Shown here piece by piece: positions 20,766-33,932 of a stretch of 64,000 bases of DNA; the stretch's first letter is position 1; every line of letters begins with the position of its first letter. The notes below the pieces were generated by a model. It did not search any database. It had not been told where the DNA came from and was given only the letters and a program-made list of their open reading frames with translations. Source of the DNA: Piliocolobus tephrosceles. Lineage: Eukaryota > Chordata > Mammalia > Primates > Cercopithecidae. Made by a program: the position numbers and the translations under genes. The stretch is taken from the NCBI RefSeq assembly GCF_002776525.5, contig NC_045441.1, forward strand, positions 110,791,161 to 110,855,160. The letters run 5' to 3'.

Positions 20766-23589
20766 TGTTAGACCATGCCAATGTATTTTTAATGTGGACT
20801 TAAGTAAAACTGACACTAAAAAAGAGACTGTATCTTCTAAAAATGCGTAAAATTCTAAAATGTTATTGAGAAGAGACTTAGGGGCTCAAAAATCTGGCTG
20901 AGATTTTACTCTCCCATCCTCACATATGTGAAATATTTTGAAACATAGACATTTCACAGGATGAAAACAATGTTCACTCTAACTTGGTACCTTAATCATT
21001 GGTATTATAGGGCTATGCTGCTATAAAAATAAACAGATTAAATGGAAACCACTGGATCCATATGATGATATATAAGATGCACAATAATCCTTTTTATGAG
21101 GAGACTATAACCATTTCTAACAAAAAACAGCTGTCGGTTCTATTTGTTTGAAAGTTACATATGCATCATTCATTGTAGCAGACAGTATGTGGGAGAAGTG
21201 GACACAGAGGTCAGAGGATCTCTTATGTCCTGAGTCAAATATTTTCCCCACATTAGTGTATCTAATCAGTAAGCACATAAACTCTTGCTGAAAAACATGC
21301 CTAAGAAGGAAGCAACACTGTGTGCCTCAGAACTCACTATATTTTTGAACATGATAACTTTTAATATTTTGATATAACATTTCAAAAATAATTCTAAGGA
21401 CATTTTTGTGGAAGCATCCATTTTTGGAAAGATGAACCCTTTTGTACTGGATAACTCAAGACTACTGTAAATCAGCAACTGTACTATTAAAAGTATATCA
21501 TTGTTAGTGGACCTGGCCATTCCACATCTTGGCATATATTCTAAGAAAATGACTAGAAAATAAGGCAAATATTTATATATATTGATGTACATCACAGATT
21601 TATTTAAATATTAGCAAAAGTTTGGAGGTAATTTTTGTTCTATCATAGAGGATGCCTTGGACTTCTAGGGTGAGATGATCTTCTCCTAATGCTAAATACG
21701 AAAAATAAGTTTCTTGCCCTCCTGCTTACTGGCGAGTAGCCTATCTTGATGATTCTGCTGATTCTTTGCTGTTCTTTACTGTATTTGTTTTGCCATTTTC
21801 TTTTGATGCATTAGAAAATATAAACTTGGGATCAATTTATATACTTATAAAGGGAATAAATTGACTTACCCATCAACCTTGGCTGTGCCTCTCTTCTCAT
21901 CTGGCAGCACTGGGTATTAGCAATCTTCAGATCTACCCGTTGGATACTAGTGGTGGGGGAATATCTTCATATTTATTAGCCATTTGATTTCCTTTTGGGA
22001 CAATAGTATAAAACGCCTGACCTATCCTTTCCTGTTTTTTTCTTAATTACCTTCATTAATACTTAAAATATGAAGACTACAAATACACATTCATATGCAT
22101 TTTTTGCATATGACATACTTTGTAGTTGATTTAACTTTGGTTCAACAGATTTTTTTCAGTGATTTCTTACAGCAATCAGCTCCACCCCCAATAATATATT
22201 TATCCTTCACTAAACTACTACATATTTGAGTAGGTCCTCTTCATATGATTAATATTTCTCTTCTAGACATAGTTATTATTAATAAGTGATTACAGTCTTT
22301 CACAATCTAGACTGTTTTACTCACAGAGTTGCTTATGGCACATGTTTATCTTATTTACACCTATTTCACTGAAAAATAACTGTGCACCTTGTATTTAGTC
22401 CCTATAGTTAAGAAAGATTTCCTTTATATAACTTTTCATTTCTTGTCTTTTTTCTCTTTTTGGCCATGTTTTTGATTTCATAAACAATGATAAGGTAATA
22501 GGAATAGCAAAGGATTTTATTCTGGATAAGATTAAGATTCAAGGTGCTTTTAGAATATTTTATTTGGCATTTGCTTCATTGGTTAAAAGCCCTGCCTTTT
22601 CTTTATAACAGAATCTATAATTCTATAAAGTATTTGTTCTATTGTGTATTTCCCTGTGTAACTATTTGCCATCTAGTGGACAATCTAAATGCTGCTCAGT
22701 TTTGCAAAATAAAGTTTCCAGTTTGATCTTTTCACAATGTCTTGTAGGGAGAAAACCTTTTTTCCACGTTTTCAAGTTTTAAACTATTTTAGTACACAGG
22801 GATTTATACATCAGTTCTGATTTGTATATAAAAGAATTGTTATTTTGAAGGAATTTGTATCCTCTCCCATATCTACTACATTTCTTAGCACCTAGTAGGC
22901 ACCTATTGAAATTAAATATTTTATTGAATGGAATATTTGTTGAATGAATGAATAAAATGTTTAGTGAACTATACATGTCTTTCAGTGGTTGCAGCATTTA
23001 CAATTTTTATACTTCATTATTTCTATTTAGTAGAGTTAGTAAAAAGAATGGCTAGAAGTCAGAGGACTTGTTCATATATTACCAAAGAATGTCTATGTTA
23101 CATGACCAATTTATGCATCTAGACTACATGTGAATGAATGTTGACTGATTTGCTACTTTTGCATTTTTTCATATTCAGGGTTTTCATAATTCATGGGCAT
23201 AGTGAGTGAAGCTATGCTGCTTTTACTAGGAACTATTTCCTTTGGGATTTCGCTGGTGTATTCAACTAGCAGGGAACTTCAAGTGGAAGTTCAAGGCAGT
23301 GGACACCTGATTGCCTTGAACAATTAAGGCAATTGAAGGTGCTGGAGAGTAAGGTTAATCAATGCATGTTTTAGAAGTCTGTATTCACAAAGGAAAGTCA
23401 AGTGTTCCATTCAACAAATACTGAGTTTCTGTTACATATTGGTCATGTATTATGCATGACAGTACTAAGATAAACAACATCTTATGGTCTATAAGATTTT
23501 TTAGCTAACTGGAGAGATAACACATTGAAAATCTCTTACCTTAACTTCTTCTTTGAGAACTTATGCTTTAGCGTTTTTGGTTCCCCATG
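20766..23589. other. non-coding AT-rich sequence
   Basis: No gene seen. A short L2-like tail (gcacctagtaggcacctatt, then gttgaatgaatgaa) occurs at about 22886-22955. Confidence 0.45.
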
Positions 23590-24110
23590 CCTTGTGTGAT
23601 AGGCAGAATTGTAAAATGTGCCCCTGTGACCTATGCCCTTATGTATTCTTCTTTTAAGTGTGTTTGGAAAGTGTGAATATGATCAAGTGTCACTCCTGTA
23701 ATTATGTTACCTTAAATGGCAAAAGGGAGATTAACCTGTTTGGGCCTGACCTAATCACATAGGTTCTTTAAATCTAGGTCCAGAGTTCAGACACAGAAGT
23801 CAGAGATGCAAGTGAAAGAAAGATCTGAGGTGAGGGAAACTCTCCTGCTGGCTTTGAGTATAAAGGGGGCCATGTGGCAGATCTGAGAGTAGTTTCTAGG
23901 AACTGAGAGCATCCCATGAGCAGTAGCTAGCAAGAAAATGGGGACCTCAACCCTGCAGATACAAATTATTGATTTTTTTCTGCACCTATATGAGCTTGGA
24001 AGAGAACTCTGAGGAATAGCTGAGAAAGCAGCTTGTGGACACTTTGATTTGAGACCCTGAGCAGACAGCCCGCCACCCTGTGCCAGGACTCTGACATATA
24101 AAACTTTGAG
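23590..24110 (+). repeat. old interspersed repeat, family uncertain (MaLR-LTR-like or L1 3'-end-like)
   Basis: The layout gataggcagaattgtaaaat, ttaccttaaatggcaaaagg, gacctaatcacataggttct resembles old LTR or L1 3' repeats. I could not choose between them. Confidence 0.4.
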
Positions 24111-24144
24111 TTTATCAATGCTTTATAGCTTTCAGTAAGCCTTT

Positions 24145-25140
24145 CACCTCCCTAGCTAAGTTTATTCTTTTGGGTGTTACTATAAATTGAATTGTTTTCC
24201 TAATTTATTTTTCAGGTAGCTGGTTGTTGGTATATAGAAGTGTAGTTGCTTGTTGTATATTGATTTCATATCCCGCAACTTCATGGAATTTGTTTATTAA
24301 TTCAGAGTTTCTTTGCAGTCTTTAGAGTTTTCTGTTTAGAAGATTATGTCATCTGCAAACAGACAATTTTACTTTCTCCTTTCTGACTTAGATGCCTCTT
24401 CTTTCTTTCTTATTGTGTAATTTCTCTGTCAAGGACTTGAGTACTTGATTGAATAGAAGTGCTGAAAGTGGGAATCCTTTCATTGATCCTGATCTTACAG
24501 GAATAGCTTTCAGTTTTTCACCAGTGAGAATGATGTGAGCTACAGGCTTTTAAAATACAGCCTTTATTATATTTAGGTAATTTCCTTATATTTCTAGTTA
24601 GTTGAGAGTTTTCATCATGAAGTGGTGTTGAATTTCATCAAAAGCTTTTTTCTGTATATATTATGAGGGTCATGGGAGTTTTGCCCTTAGTTCTGTTAAT
24701 GGGCATGGTCATACTGATTGATTTTTGGATATGGAACCACCCTTGCGTCCTAGAGATAAATCCCGCTTGATATGATATGTGATCTTTTAATGTGCTGCTG
24801 AATTAAGTTTACTAGTATTTTGTAGAGAATTTTTGCATCTTTGTTAATTGGGCTTGTTGACCTGTAGTTTTTTTTCTTGTGTTGTTTGTCTTTGATATCA
24901 GGGAATGCTGGCTTAATGAGTTTGCAAGTGCTCTTTTTTCTTCATTTTGGGGAAGAATTTGAGAAAGGTTGACATTAACTCCTGTTTAAATGTTTGGTAG
25001 AATTCACTAGTGAAGCCATCTGGCTCTGGGCTTTTCTTTGTTGAGATGCTTTTGATTACTGATCCAATCTTCACATTAAAATAGGTCTGCCTTTTTCCTT
25101 GAAATAACCTTCTCAATTGTCAGCAAGAAGTGTATCTGGA
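24145..25140 (-). mobile_element. L1 ORF2 reverse-transcriptase fragment, antisense
   Basis: Reverse-strand L1 ORF2. The 24913-25116 frame has the KSPEPDGFTSEFYQ motif typical of the L1 reverse-transcriptase domain. Its left end overlaps in element coordinates with the L1 piece ending near 20760, so it is a separate insertion. Confidence 0.8.
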
Positions 25141-28100
25141 GACAGCTTGCATTCCTTTTTTGTTTGTTTAATGTTGATTATGTCCCTGATAATTCAGGCA
25201 TAAATAAAAACATAAAGTAAAAAATTATATGTATAAAAATCTATGTAGTCGATGTAACTAAAATATTTGAGGGATTAATACTGGATTTTGAGAAGAATGT
25301 ATACATAATGGAGATTCTGGAGAAAATGCAAGTGAGCCACCCACAACAAGTGTAATTTTTCTTCTTCTTAGAAGCACATGAAATTAAAAGGCTACAGTGA
25401 TTATCTATTGTTTACAAGTATGATACTGTAAGTATTCTTTCCTGCTTTCCAGAGATTGACCATTCAGAGACAATAAGGAAGGGGAACATGTGTTTTATGA
25501 ATCATTCTTGTTTATTTTTATGTTTCTTAAAAGTAAGAAGTTTCTCCTTTGTATTTAAGTAAGATAAATTTAAGATGTGATAGAATGTCACGATGGATTT
25601 CTGATTTCTGCTTCAGGTTTAGATATATGTACCCAACCCTTCTTTTAGTCACATACACACACACTTGCTAGAAGGATCATCCAACTTCATTCAAAAGACT
25701 TGGCTGTACACTGAAGGCCTTCATAGCCAAGTGAACCACACCTACTCTGGGACTCAAAACTATTGGGATTGTTGAAGAATCCAAATGCCAGCAGAAGCCC
25801 TGAAGCCTTAAGGGAAATGTTGATCTTCTGATGCCCTAGAATATTTCTATTATTATAATTAAATAATCAAAGTATGATCTAAAGGAAGACAAAGTATAAG
25901 AATAGGAACTTGGAAGGTGGGAGTTAAGGAGGCCACTGGAATTTTATCAGTTAATTGCTCCAATATATAATGGGATATCAAGATTTCCTGAGAAAAGAAG
26001 TTTGTGTAATACACTAGAAAAGGAAAATAGCAACATTTTCCTTTGGCCTCTCTCTTAATAGTGATTCTATCTATACATTAAAGGGCCTGAATTGTTATGG
26101 TAATAGAAGACATAGAATTATAAGGAAATTGCAGCTGGTATATAGTATGGATACACATTTACTTTTCAAATTTTGTGAATATTTCCTCATTTGAGTCAGG
26201 CATAGAAACTCCCTAAAGTGCTGATAGATACTATAAGATAAAAAAAATACGTTGTGATATTCTATTAACTGAATCTGTCTCAATCTTGTTTACATTGTTC
26301 CCAAATCTCAGATGCTACAAGTGAAAGAGCCTTTTAACAGTAAATCTGTCAATGATTACATATAAAAACATACCAAACCTCACAAAATTGACCAATCTAT
26401 ATTAAATACCGGTGAGAAGATAAAAGGCATGATTGTCATGCTATGAATTCTACAGACAGTTAACAATCTTTGAAAAACTGTAAATGCAACCATAAATTAT
26501 CTGGTACCTTATCGGTCCCATAAGGTAAAAGCTGCTATAGGAAGTTATATTATGAACATGCAATTCTCTATCAGTATTCAGTTAATAGTGTGTTAGTGTC
26601 CAAATAGTTCATAGAAAAAGATACATGCTTTACATCAGGTTTTCCAGTTTTACAGCTTGTGGTGGGAGCGGTGTCTAGCATCACCAAATTGTTACACCTA
26701 GGTACGATGGAAGTAAAAACTTTGTGTTGTGTAATGAAAATGAGTGCTTGCCTAGAGGGTCAGGAAACATTTCCAACTTAGTTCCATCACAGAGAAATAT
26801 GAATGGGAGTAAATCTTCCAATCTTTTGGGCCTAGGTTTATTCATTCATTAAGAATAATAGAACTTAGTTTGACTAAAACCAGCATGAAAGTAAATAAAA
26901 AAGAATATTAGAACTTAGGACTTAAAATATTTGAGATATCACCTCTAAATTGTTTTTCACTGTAAATAAAACGTGAGTTTTTCAATGATTACCTTATGGA
27001 TCACTCCTCTGTAGATGTTGGAATGTACTCTCCATCACTGGAGGGAGTGATCCTAGGGAAACTACAACAAAATTACCAAGTAGATATTTTCTCTTTGCTT
27101 TCATTTCCTATTCTTCCTAAATGCTTGAGGTCTTTGTGATATCATTTGCCTAGTGTGCCAAATTATGCTACAGTGCTCTAGGATTTAAGCATTTCCTAAC
27201 TTCTATTAATTAAATTGTTTTTCCTCTTCACTAGAGCCCTGTTTTCGTTTAGGTGAAATTGACTGGTAGTGACTTACAGTCAATATATTTATCCTACTAA
27301 TATTTTTAGTAACTAATATAAATTACTTATTTCAGAGGGCTGTAAAGAGCAATATTCCATAGTGATTAAGATAAAGTTTTATAGACAGATACCATCTATT
27401 CAAGTGTAGATACAGTTAGGTGTATATCTACTCTGTCTTCCCGGGTTCCATGACAGAGTCTATGGTTATAGTATTATTTAGAGTTGTTTCTAACCAGGCT
27501 GGTAGAAAGAAGTTAGTATAGAATCTCTGGTTAACTTTTGCTCTCTTCCTATAGAAAGACATAAAAATAGCTGACAAATATGTGTGATAGTGTGAATAGG
27601 TGATGGTGGGGATAGAGGAGAATGGAAGAGAAAAATAATGAAGGTATTTTGTTTTAAAAGGCTACCAGTGATTATGGTGTGATAGATTTTCCCTGTTCTG
27701 CTACCCTGCCCCTGGATTTTGAGAATCATTAACTCAGAGTTTACTTGAGAAAGGAGTATACATTTTGTTATCTAATTTAGACAAGAGAGGAAGAGAACAA
27801 ATGAAAAAAGAAAAATAAAAACAGGTTCTTATAGAAGTAAAAAGTATATTACTGTATTCTTGTATAAAATTCTTGCTTTGATATTGGGCTGGAAAGATTA
27901 ATAACTATGTTGACTTTTTAAATATTTCTTAGGCTAAAATATACCTAACTTTTACTTTAGTATCTTTATGGGTGTTTCTAATGCCATGGATTATTGAAAC
28001 CCACACATAATTACAAAATTTTATTTTAAATGATATTCTTGACAGCCATCCTTTTTATTCATTTCCTATATTATCTGAAAAGTATTCAATTTAATTGCTT

Positions 28101-28205
28101 GGAGGTTTATATTATCTACCTATTGGCACAGGATCAAAAACTAGGCAAATGTAGGTTGCAGGTATGACAATTGATGACCCAGACTTGAAAATTTGAGTTT
28201 TTGTC
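25141..28205. other. non-coding sequence
   Basis: Unique-looking AT-rich DNA. No exon chain, RNA gene or confidently named repeat was found. Confidence 0.5.
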
Positions 28206-28450
28206 CACATACAAGTCTAACTGTAGTAGACTGAAGTATGTTTCAGAAATATCTTGCCATGTCCTTGATGTGAAGCTTGGTATGATCACTTGCCCTGACC
28301 AGGATTTTGGAGTGTAGACAACATAGAGCAGAGCTTCAGTCAACCAGTAGTGGATGTCTAGCATGGACATAAATAAATCATTGTTGTTTTAAGCCACTGA
28401 AGTTTCTTTAGCCATAGCAAAATACAGTCTATCTTGACATATACACTATC
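28206..28450 (+). repeat. possible old LTR/L1 tail, family uncertain
   Basis: The portion with catggacataaataaatcat followed by ttgttttaagccactgaagt resembles the 3' end of an old MaLR or L1 repeat. Low confidence. Confidence 0.35.
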
Positions 28451-29224
28451 CTGAGCTTCGTATGTGTAATATCAAAAGTATGTATCAGAAGAATAAACGT
28501 ATTTGTTCTTCCTTAATTTTAGAGGTATGGTCAGTGAGAAAATAAAGCTTAATACCACCAGAGGAATCTGTTTCTATCACTTCGAAGCAACTTGTTTGAC
28601 ATTTAAAGAAATATCTTAAAAAGCAGGCAGGAAGTACAATGATTATGTTCTCACATAGAGTGGCTAATTAGAAATATTAAAAATAATGGCATATTTTCTT
28701 TAGAGAAGTAAAACAAATGCATCACCTTTGAAAATATCATATTTATGTACATTTTCTATGGTAAATTACTTACTTCAAATGTATTTGTGTATCAGAAATG
28801 ACAGGAATATCAAAACTATTTATGAATAGCTATAATTAAGAACACTTGACTTTTGTGAAAATTTAGAGTTCAAAAATATTTTTTCAAGTTGGTTTATATG
28901 TGCAGCAGAAGGCAGCCTAAGAAAAAAGAAAGTTAACTTAGAGAGTAACCAAAGTACAACAGAGTTCTTTGTAGAAACTATGCAATCCAGAAGACAATAG
29001 AGGGCATCATCTTAATAATACAGATTGAAAGAGAAAAAGTAAACCCTAGAATTATATACCCAGTGAAAATATCTCTAAAAAAGGAAGGTGAAAATCTTTT
29101 TTACACAACAAAAAGCAGAAATAATTCCTTTCCAGCAGACATGAAATGTTAAAAGAAGTTCTTTAGACAGAAGGAGTATGAAAAGATATAGAAAGTTACA
29201 TAACAACAAAGAAAGGATTGTAGA

Positions 29225-29524
29225 GGCCAGGTGCAGTGGCTCATGTCTGTAATCTCAGCACTTTGGGAGGTGGAGGCGGGTGAATCACCTGAGGTCGAGA
29301 GTTTGAAACCAGCCTGACCAACATGGAGAAACCTCGTCTCTATTATATATACAAAATTAGCCGGGAGATGTGGTCCATGCCTGTAATCCCAGCTACTTGG
29401 GAGGCTGAGGCATAAGAATCACTTGTACCCAGATTGGGAGGTCACGGTGAGCCAAGATTGTGCCATTGCACTCCAGCCTGGGCAACAAGAGTGAAACTCT
29501 GTCTAAAAAGAAAAAAAAAAAAAA
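29225..29524 (+). mobile_element. Alu, sense
   Basis: Full-length Alu (ggccaggtgcagtggctcat to ctctgtctaaaaag plus A-tail). Flanks aagaaaggattgtag and aagaaaagattgtag form the target-site duplication. It is inserted in the old L1. Confidence 0.95.
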
Positions 29525-31108
29525 GAAAAGATTGTAGAAATGGGAAATGTGAGAGTAAATAAGAAGTTTACCTTGTGAAGAAAAAATAAAATTGTTCTGA
29601 TTTGTAGATGACATAATTGGCTACATATAAAATTCAAAGGAACCTAAACCAACAAATAAAAACCAACTACTAGAAGTAATGAGTTTGTCAAAGTCACAAG
29701 AAAAACATACAAAATTAATTATATTTATGTATACTAGCAATGAACATGTGGGCATCAAAACTAAAAATACTTTTTCATAAAGGAAACACTTCTATGACAT
29801 ACTTGTAAATGAAAACATTACAGGATTTGTATGCTGAAAACTACAAAATGCTGATGAAAGAAATACAAGATCTCAATAAATGGAGAGACATAATACGTTT
29901 GTAGATTGGAAGACTCAGCATGGTGAAAAAGACAATTCTTTTCAAGTAGATATGTAGGTTTAATGCAATCTCATCAGTATCCCAGCAAGATATTTTGTAG
30001 GTACAGACAAGATTATTCTACAATTTATATGGAAAGGCAAAAAGAACTAGAATAGCTAAAACAATTTTGAAGAAAGAATAAAGTGGAAGGAATCATTCTA
30101 CCTGATTCAAAGACATTATATGGCTATAGTAAGAAAGTCTGTGTAGTAGTATTCTTGGAGGGATAGAAACATAAATTAATGAAACAGAAGAGAAAACCCA
30201 GAAATAGACCTACGCAAATATGCTTGAATTTTGATGAAGATAGAAAAGCAATTCAACAGAGGATAGACGACAAACAGAGAGCTGGAGCTATCATACATCC
30301 ATAGGCCAAAAAATGAACTTGGACCTAAATCTCGCTTTGTATGCAAATAAACTAGAAATGGATCATGGAATTAAATATAAAGCATAAAAGTATAAAACTT
30401 TTTAAAAAAATCAGAGAAAAAATCTTTAGGCTTGGGCTAAACAAAGAGCTCTTAGACCTGACACCAGAGGCATAGTCCAGTAAAGGAAAATTCAGTGAGT
30501 TACATTGCATTGAAATTGGAAATTTTTGCTATGTGAAAGACCTAGTTGTAGAGAATAAAAATTCAAGCTACAATCTATTATAGGAGAAAATATTTGTAAA
30601 TTACATATCTGATAAAAGACTAGTATGTGAATTATATTGAGAATACTCAAAAGTTATTAGTAAAAAACAATCAATTAGAAAAAGGACAAAATCGATGAAA
30701 AGACACTTCACCAAGGACGATATATAGATGGTAAATAAGCAAATGAAAAGATGTTCAACATCATTAGCCATTAGGGAAATGGAAATTAAACCGTAACGAG
30801 GTACCAGTATATGCCTGTCACAATGGCTAAAATAAAAAACAGTGTCAATGTGAAATGCTGGTGAAGATGCAGAGAAACTCTACCACTCATCCATTGTTGC
30901 TAGAAATGTAAAGTGGTACAGAAACTCTGAAAAATAATTTAGCAGTTGATTAAAATACCAAACATACAACTATTATACAACCCAGTACTTGCACTCCTGG
31001 GCATTTATACCAGATAAAAACTTACGTTTACACAAAAACCTGTTACACCAATGTTCATAGCAGCTTTATTTGTAATATCCACAATCTACAAACAACCTAA
31101 ATGTCCTT

Positions 31109-31294
31109 AAAGGGGAGGAGCAGTATTGTATGATATGGATGTGCCACAGTTTGTTTAACTGTGATCCTTTCCTAAGTTTGTTTAATTGTGGTACATTCAT
31201 ATCATACAATACTACTCCACCCCTTTATGGAAATCTATGTTGTCAGATGACCTAGATGGATGTGGTACATCCATATCATACAATACTACTTAGC
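31109..31294. repeat. inverted repeat plus direct copy inside old L1
   Basis: Positions 31109-31147 and 31188-31226 are reverse complements of each other at about 35 of 39 positions, separated by a 40-bp spacer with two near-identical 16-mers (agtttgtttaactgtg and agtttgtttaattgtg). A third copy of the right-arm core lies in direct orientation 74 bp further on (31261-31291). See findings. Confidence 0.85.
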
Positions 31295-31690
31295 AATAAA
31301 GCACAACAAACTATTGGTACATACCATGACCTGTGTAAATTGCCAGAGATTTACGCTTAATGAAAAGAGCAAGGCCCAACGGTTCTTATATTGTATGATT
31401 CCATTTATAGAATATTCTTGAAATAACAAAATTATAGAAATGGAGAACAGATTAGTGGTTGCAAAGGGTTAAGGAAGTAGTGCAGGGCAGGAAGGAGGTA
31501 GGGATGGCTATAAAAAGGCAACATATGGGATCCTTGTGATGACAAAAATGTTCTATATCTTGACTATGTCAATGACGATATTTTAGTCATTTTGCATGGG
31601 TGAAACCAGGATAAAGAGTAAATGGGATTTCTCTGTATTATTTTTATAACTGAATGTGAATTAACAATAATTTAATATAAAAAATTTTAA

Positions 31691-32533
31691 TTAAAAATTA
31701 TATACATATGAAAAAAGTTACTAGGCTAAAACATGTTCCTCTGAAGATATGGGTACTTAAGGATAGTTTACTTCTTCCAACCTAAGATAAATTTAGGGGC
31801 ACTTTACTTTGTATATTTATGGCCTTGAAAACTAACTCTTCTATATTTTTGGAGAGCCCAGACTGTTTTATGGGTACAATATTCTTATTTTTCCAGAGAC
31901 ATGTAAGTTAGCAAAAATAGAACTCAAAAAAAGATGTATTTATTTTTCCAAACAATAGGTGGCATCTGAGTTTCACAAATTGATAATTCATGCTTGTATC
32001 AGAAAATGCAGTTTTATTTTTCAAATTAATTTAAAATTTAGTTTACACAGTACTCATTATGGTTTATATTTATAAGTATTGATTAATTAAAAAATACTTT
32101 TTTTCTAAAATTAACACTAGGAATTTTGCTAGTTTTGAGGGAAAATATGAAAATAAGCCATAGATTTCATAATGTAATATTTTTTGAATGTTATAATTTA
32201 TACATTGTATAACAATGCACTTTTACTCTCAAATCTGTACTGGAAATTTTAACTAAAATTTAGTGATTCTAATGCATGTCGAATGTTAATTTTTCTAATT
32301 TTCTTTCACATTATTCAGCTGTGTAGAAAAATCTAAGTATGCAGTATATGAATGATATATAACTTCATTTTCTAACAAAACTTTCATTATTTGGAAATAC
32401 CAACCTTCTTGACTCTCAATTTTGACTACTGTTTTATACCTCAGGCACCAAATGTTTTCTTGCTTCCCTCCCTTTCACAGGTTGGAACTTATTCTTGGGG
32501 ACTATTCTAAGCCTGAGGAACCAACAACCCAAG
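31691..32533. other. non-coding AT-rich sequence
   Basis: No gene or named repeat recognised before the LTR. Confidence 0.5.
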
Positions 32534-32625
32534 GTGACGTGTCTGGAATCGGTGAATTCTTGGTTTCGCTGACTTCAAGAATGAAGCCATGGACCCCCGG
32601 TAAGTGTTACAGTGTTACAGTTCTT

Positions 32626-32767
32626 TTTTTTTTCTTTTTTTTTTTTGAGACGGAGTCTTGCTGTGCTGCCCAGGCTGGAGTGCAGTGGCCGGATCTCAGC
32701 TCACTGCAAGCTCCGCCTCCCGGGTTCAGGCCATTCTCCTGTCTCAGCCTCCCGAGTAGCTGGGACT
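32626..32767 (-). mobile_element. 5'-truncated AluY, antisense, inside the LTR
   Basis: About 142 bp of Alu 3' half in reverse, starting with a T-run and ending at gtagctgggact. A near-perfect 17-bp duplication (acagtgttacagttctt) flanks it at 32609-32625 and 32768-32784. The segment gtggccggatctcagctcac is a variant I associate with Old World monkey AluY copies. Confidence 0.9.
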
Positions 32768-33049
32768 ACAGTGTTACAGTTCTTAAAGGTGGCATGTCTG
32801 GAGTTGTTCATTCTTCCCGGTGGGTTCGTAGTCTCGCTGGCTTCAGGAGTGAAGCTGCAGACCTTTGTGGTGAGTGTTACAACTCATAAAGGTGGAACAG
32901 ACCTAAAGAGTGAGGAGCAGCAAGATTTATTGTAAAGCGCGAAAGAACAAAGCGTCCACAGTGTGGAAAGGGACCCAAACGTCTTGCCACTGCTGATCAG
33001 GGCAGATCGCTTTTTATTCCCTTATCTGACCCCACCCCACATCCTGCTG

Positions 33050-33211
33050 ATTGGTCCATTTTATAAAGAGCTGATTGGTCCATTTTGACAGAGTGCTGTT
33101 TGGTGTGTTTACAATCCTTTAGCTAGACACAGAGTGCTAGAAAAGTCCTCCAACTCCCCACTAGATTAGCTACGTACAGAGTAGCTTAGCTAGATACAGG
33201 GCACTGATTGG
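33050..33211 (-). promoter_or_regulatory. CCAAT-box cluster of the LTR12-type LTR
   Basis: ATTGG (CCAAT on the minus strand) occurs at 33050-33054, 33074-33078 and 33207-33211, within the short tandem units of the U3 enhancer. LTR12 enhancers are known to bind NF-Y at such boxes. Activity at this locus is untested. Confidence 0.55.
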
Positions 33212-33932
33212 TGCATTTACAAACCTTGAGCTAGACACAGGGTGACTAAAGCTTGACATAAAGGTTTTCCAAGTCCCCACTAGACTCAGGAGCCCAGCTG
33301 GCTTCACCTAGTGGATCCTGCGCCAGGGCCGCAGGCAGAGCTGCCTGCCAATCAGGCACAGTGCCTGCACTTCTCAGCCCTTGGGTGGTCCATGCAACCA
33401 GGCGCCACAGAGCAGAGGGGGCCATCCATCAGGGAGGCTCAGAGGCCACCTGGGTGTGAGTGAGGTGCTCGCGCATGGCTGGCTGCAGGTCAGGAGCCCT
33501 GCCCCGTGGGGAGGCAGCTGAGGCCCCGCGAGAATTCCAGCACAGCGCCTGCAGGTCAATACTGCTGGGGGACCGGGCTCACCCTCCGCAGCTGCTGGCC
33601 CAGGTGCTAAGCCCCTCACTGCCTGGGGCCAGTGGCACAGGCCGGCCAGCTGCTCCCAGTGCAGGGGCGCCCAGCCCACGCCCACCCAGGACTCGCGCTG
33701 GCCAGCGAGTGCTGCGGGCAGCCCCGGTTCCCACCCGCGCCTCTCCCTCCACACCTCCCCGCAAGTGGAGGGAGCTGGCTGCAGCCTTGGCCAGCCCAGA
33801 GAGGGGCTCCCACAGTGCAGCGGTGGGCTGAAGGGCTCCTGAAGTGCGGCCAGAGTGGGCGCCGAGGCCAAGGAGGCACCGAGAGTGAGGGAGGGCTGCG
33901 AGGGCTGCTAGCACACTGTCACCTCTCAGTGA

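Larger units (their letters stand above)
28950..31690 (+). mobile_element. old L1 in sense, with internal deletion and nested Alu
   Basis: The left part (about 28970-29224) reads as ORF1 3' region (aactatgcaatccagaagac, agaattatatacccagtgaa). After the Alu the element resumes at the ORF2 catalytic segment (gatttgtagatgacataatt encodes an Ala-Asp-Asp) and runs through the ORF2 C-terminus to a 3' UTR (tgacaaaaatgttctatatc). All frames are broken. The ORF2 N-terminal part is missing. Confidence 0.8.
32538..33928 (-). mobile_element. solo LTR12-type LTR of HERV9 family, antisense
   Basis: The right end reads gcacactgtcacctctca, the reverse complement of a typical LTR12 start. The interior has the family blocks ggtgggttcgtagtctcgct, gcagcaagatttattgtaaa and repeated gattggtccatttt units. 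A 4-bp GTGA lies on each side (32534-32537 and 33929-33932), fitting the short duplication of this family. The element is about 1.25 kb without the nested Alu. No internal viral coding region is present, so it is a solo LTR left by recombination. The GC-rich right half gives several long overlapping frames that are not genes. Confidence 0.85.

Noticed and set aside
33460..33930. Possible CpG-island promoter of a host gene
   Set aside because: The GC-rich block matches the LTR, and no first exon or splice donor leading to a host gene was seen.
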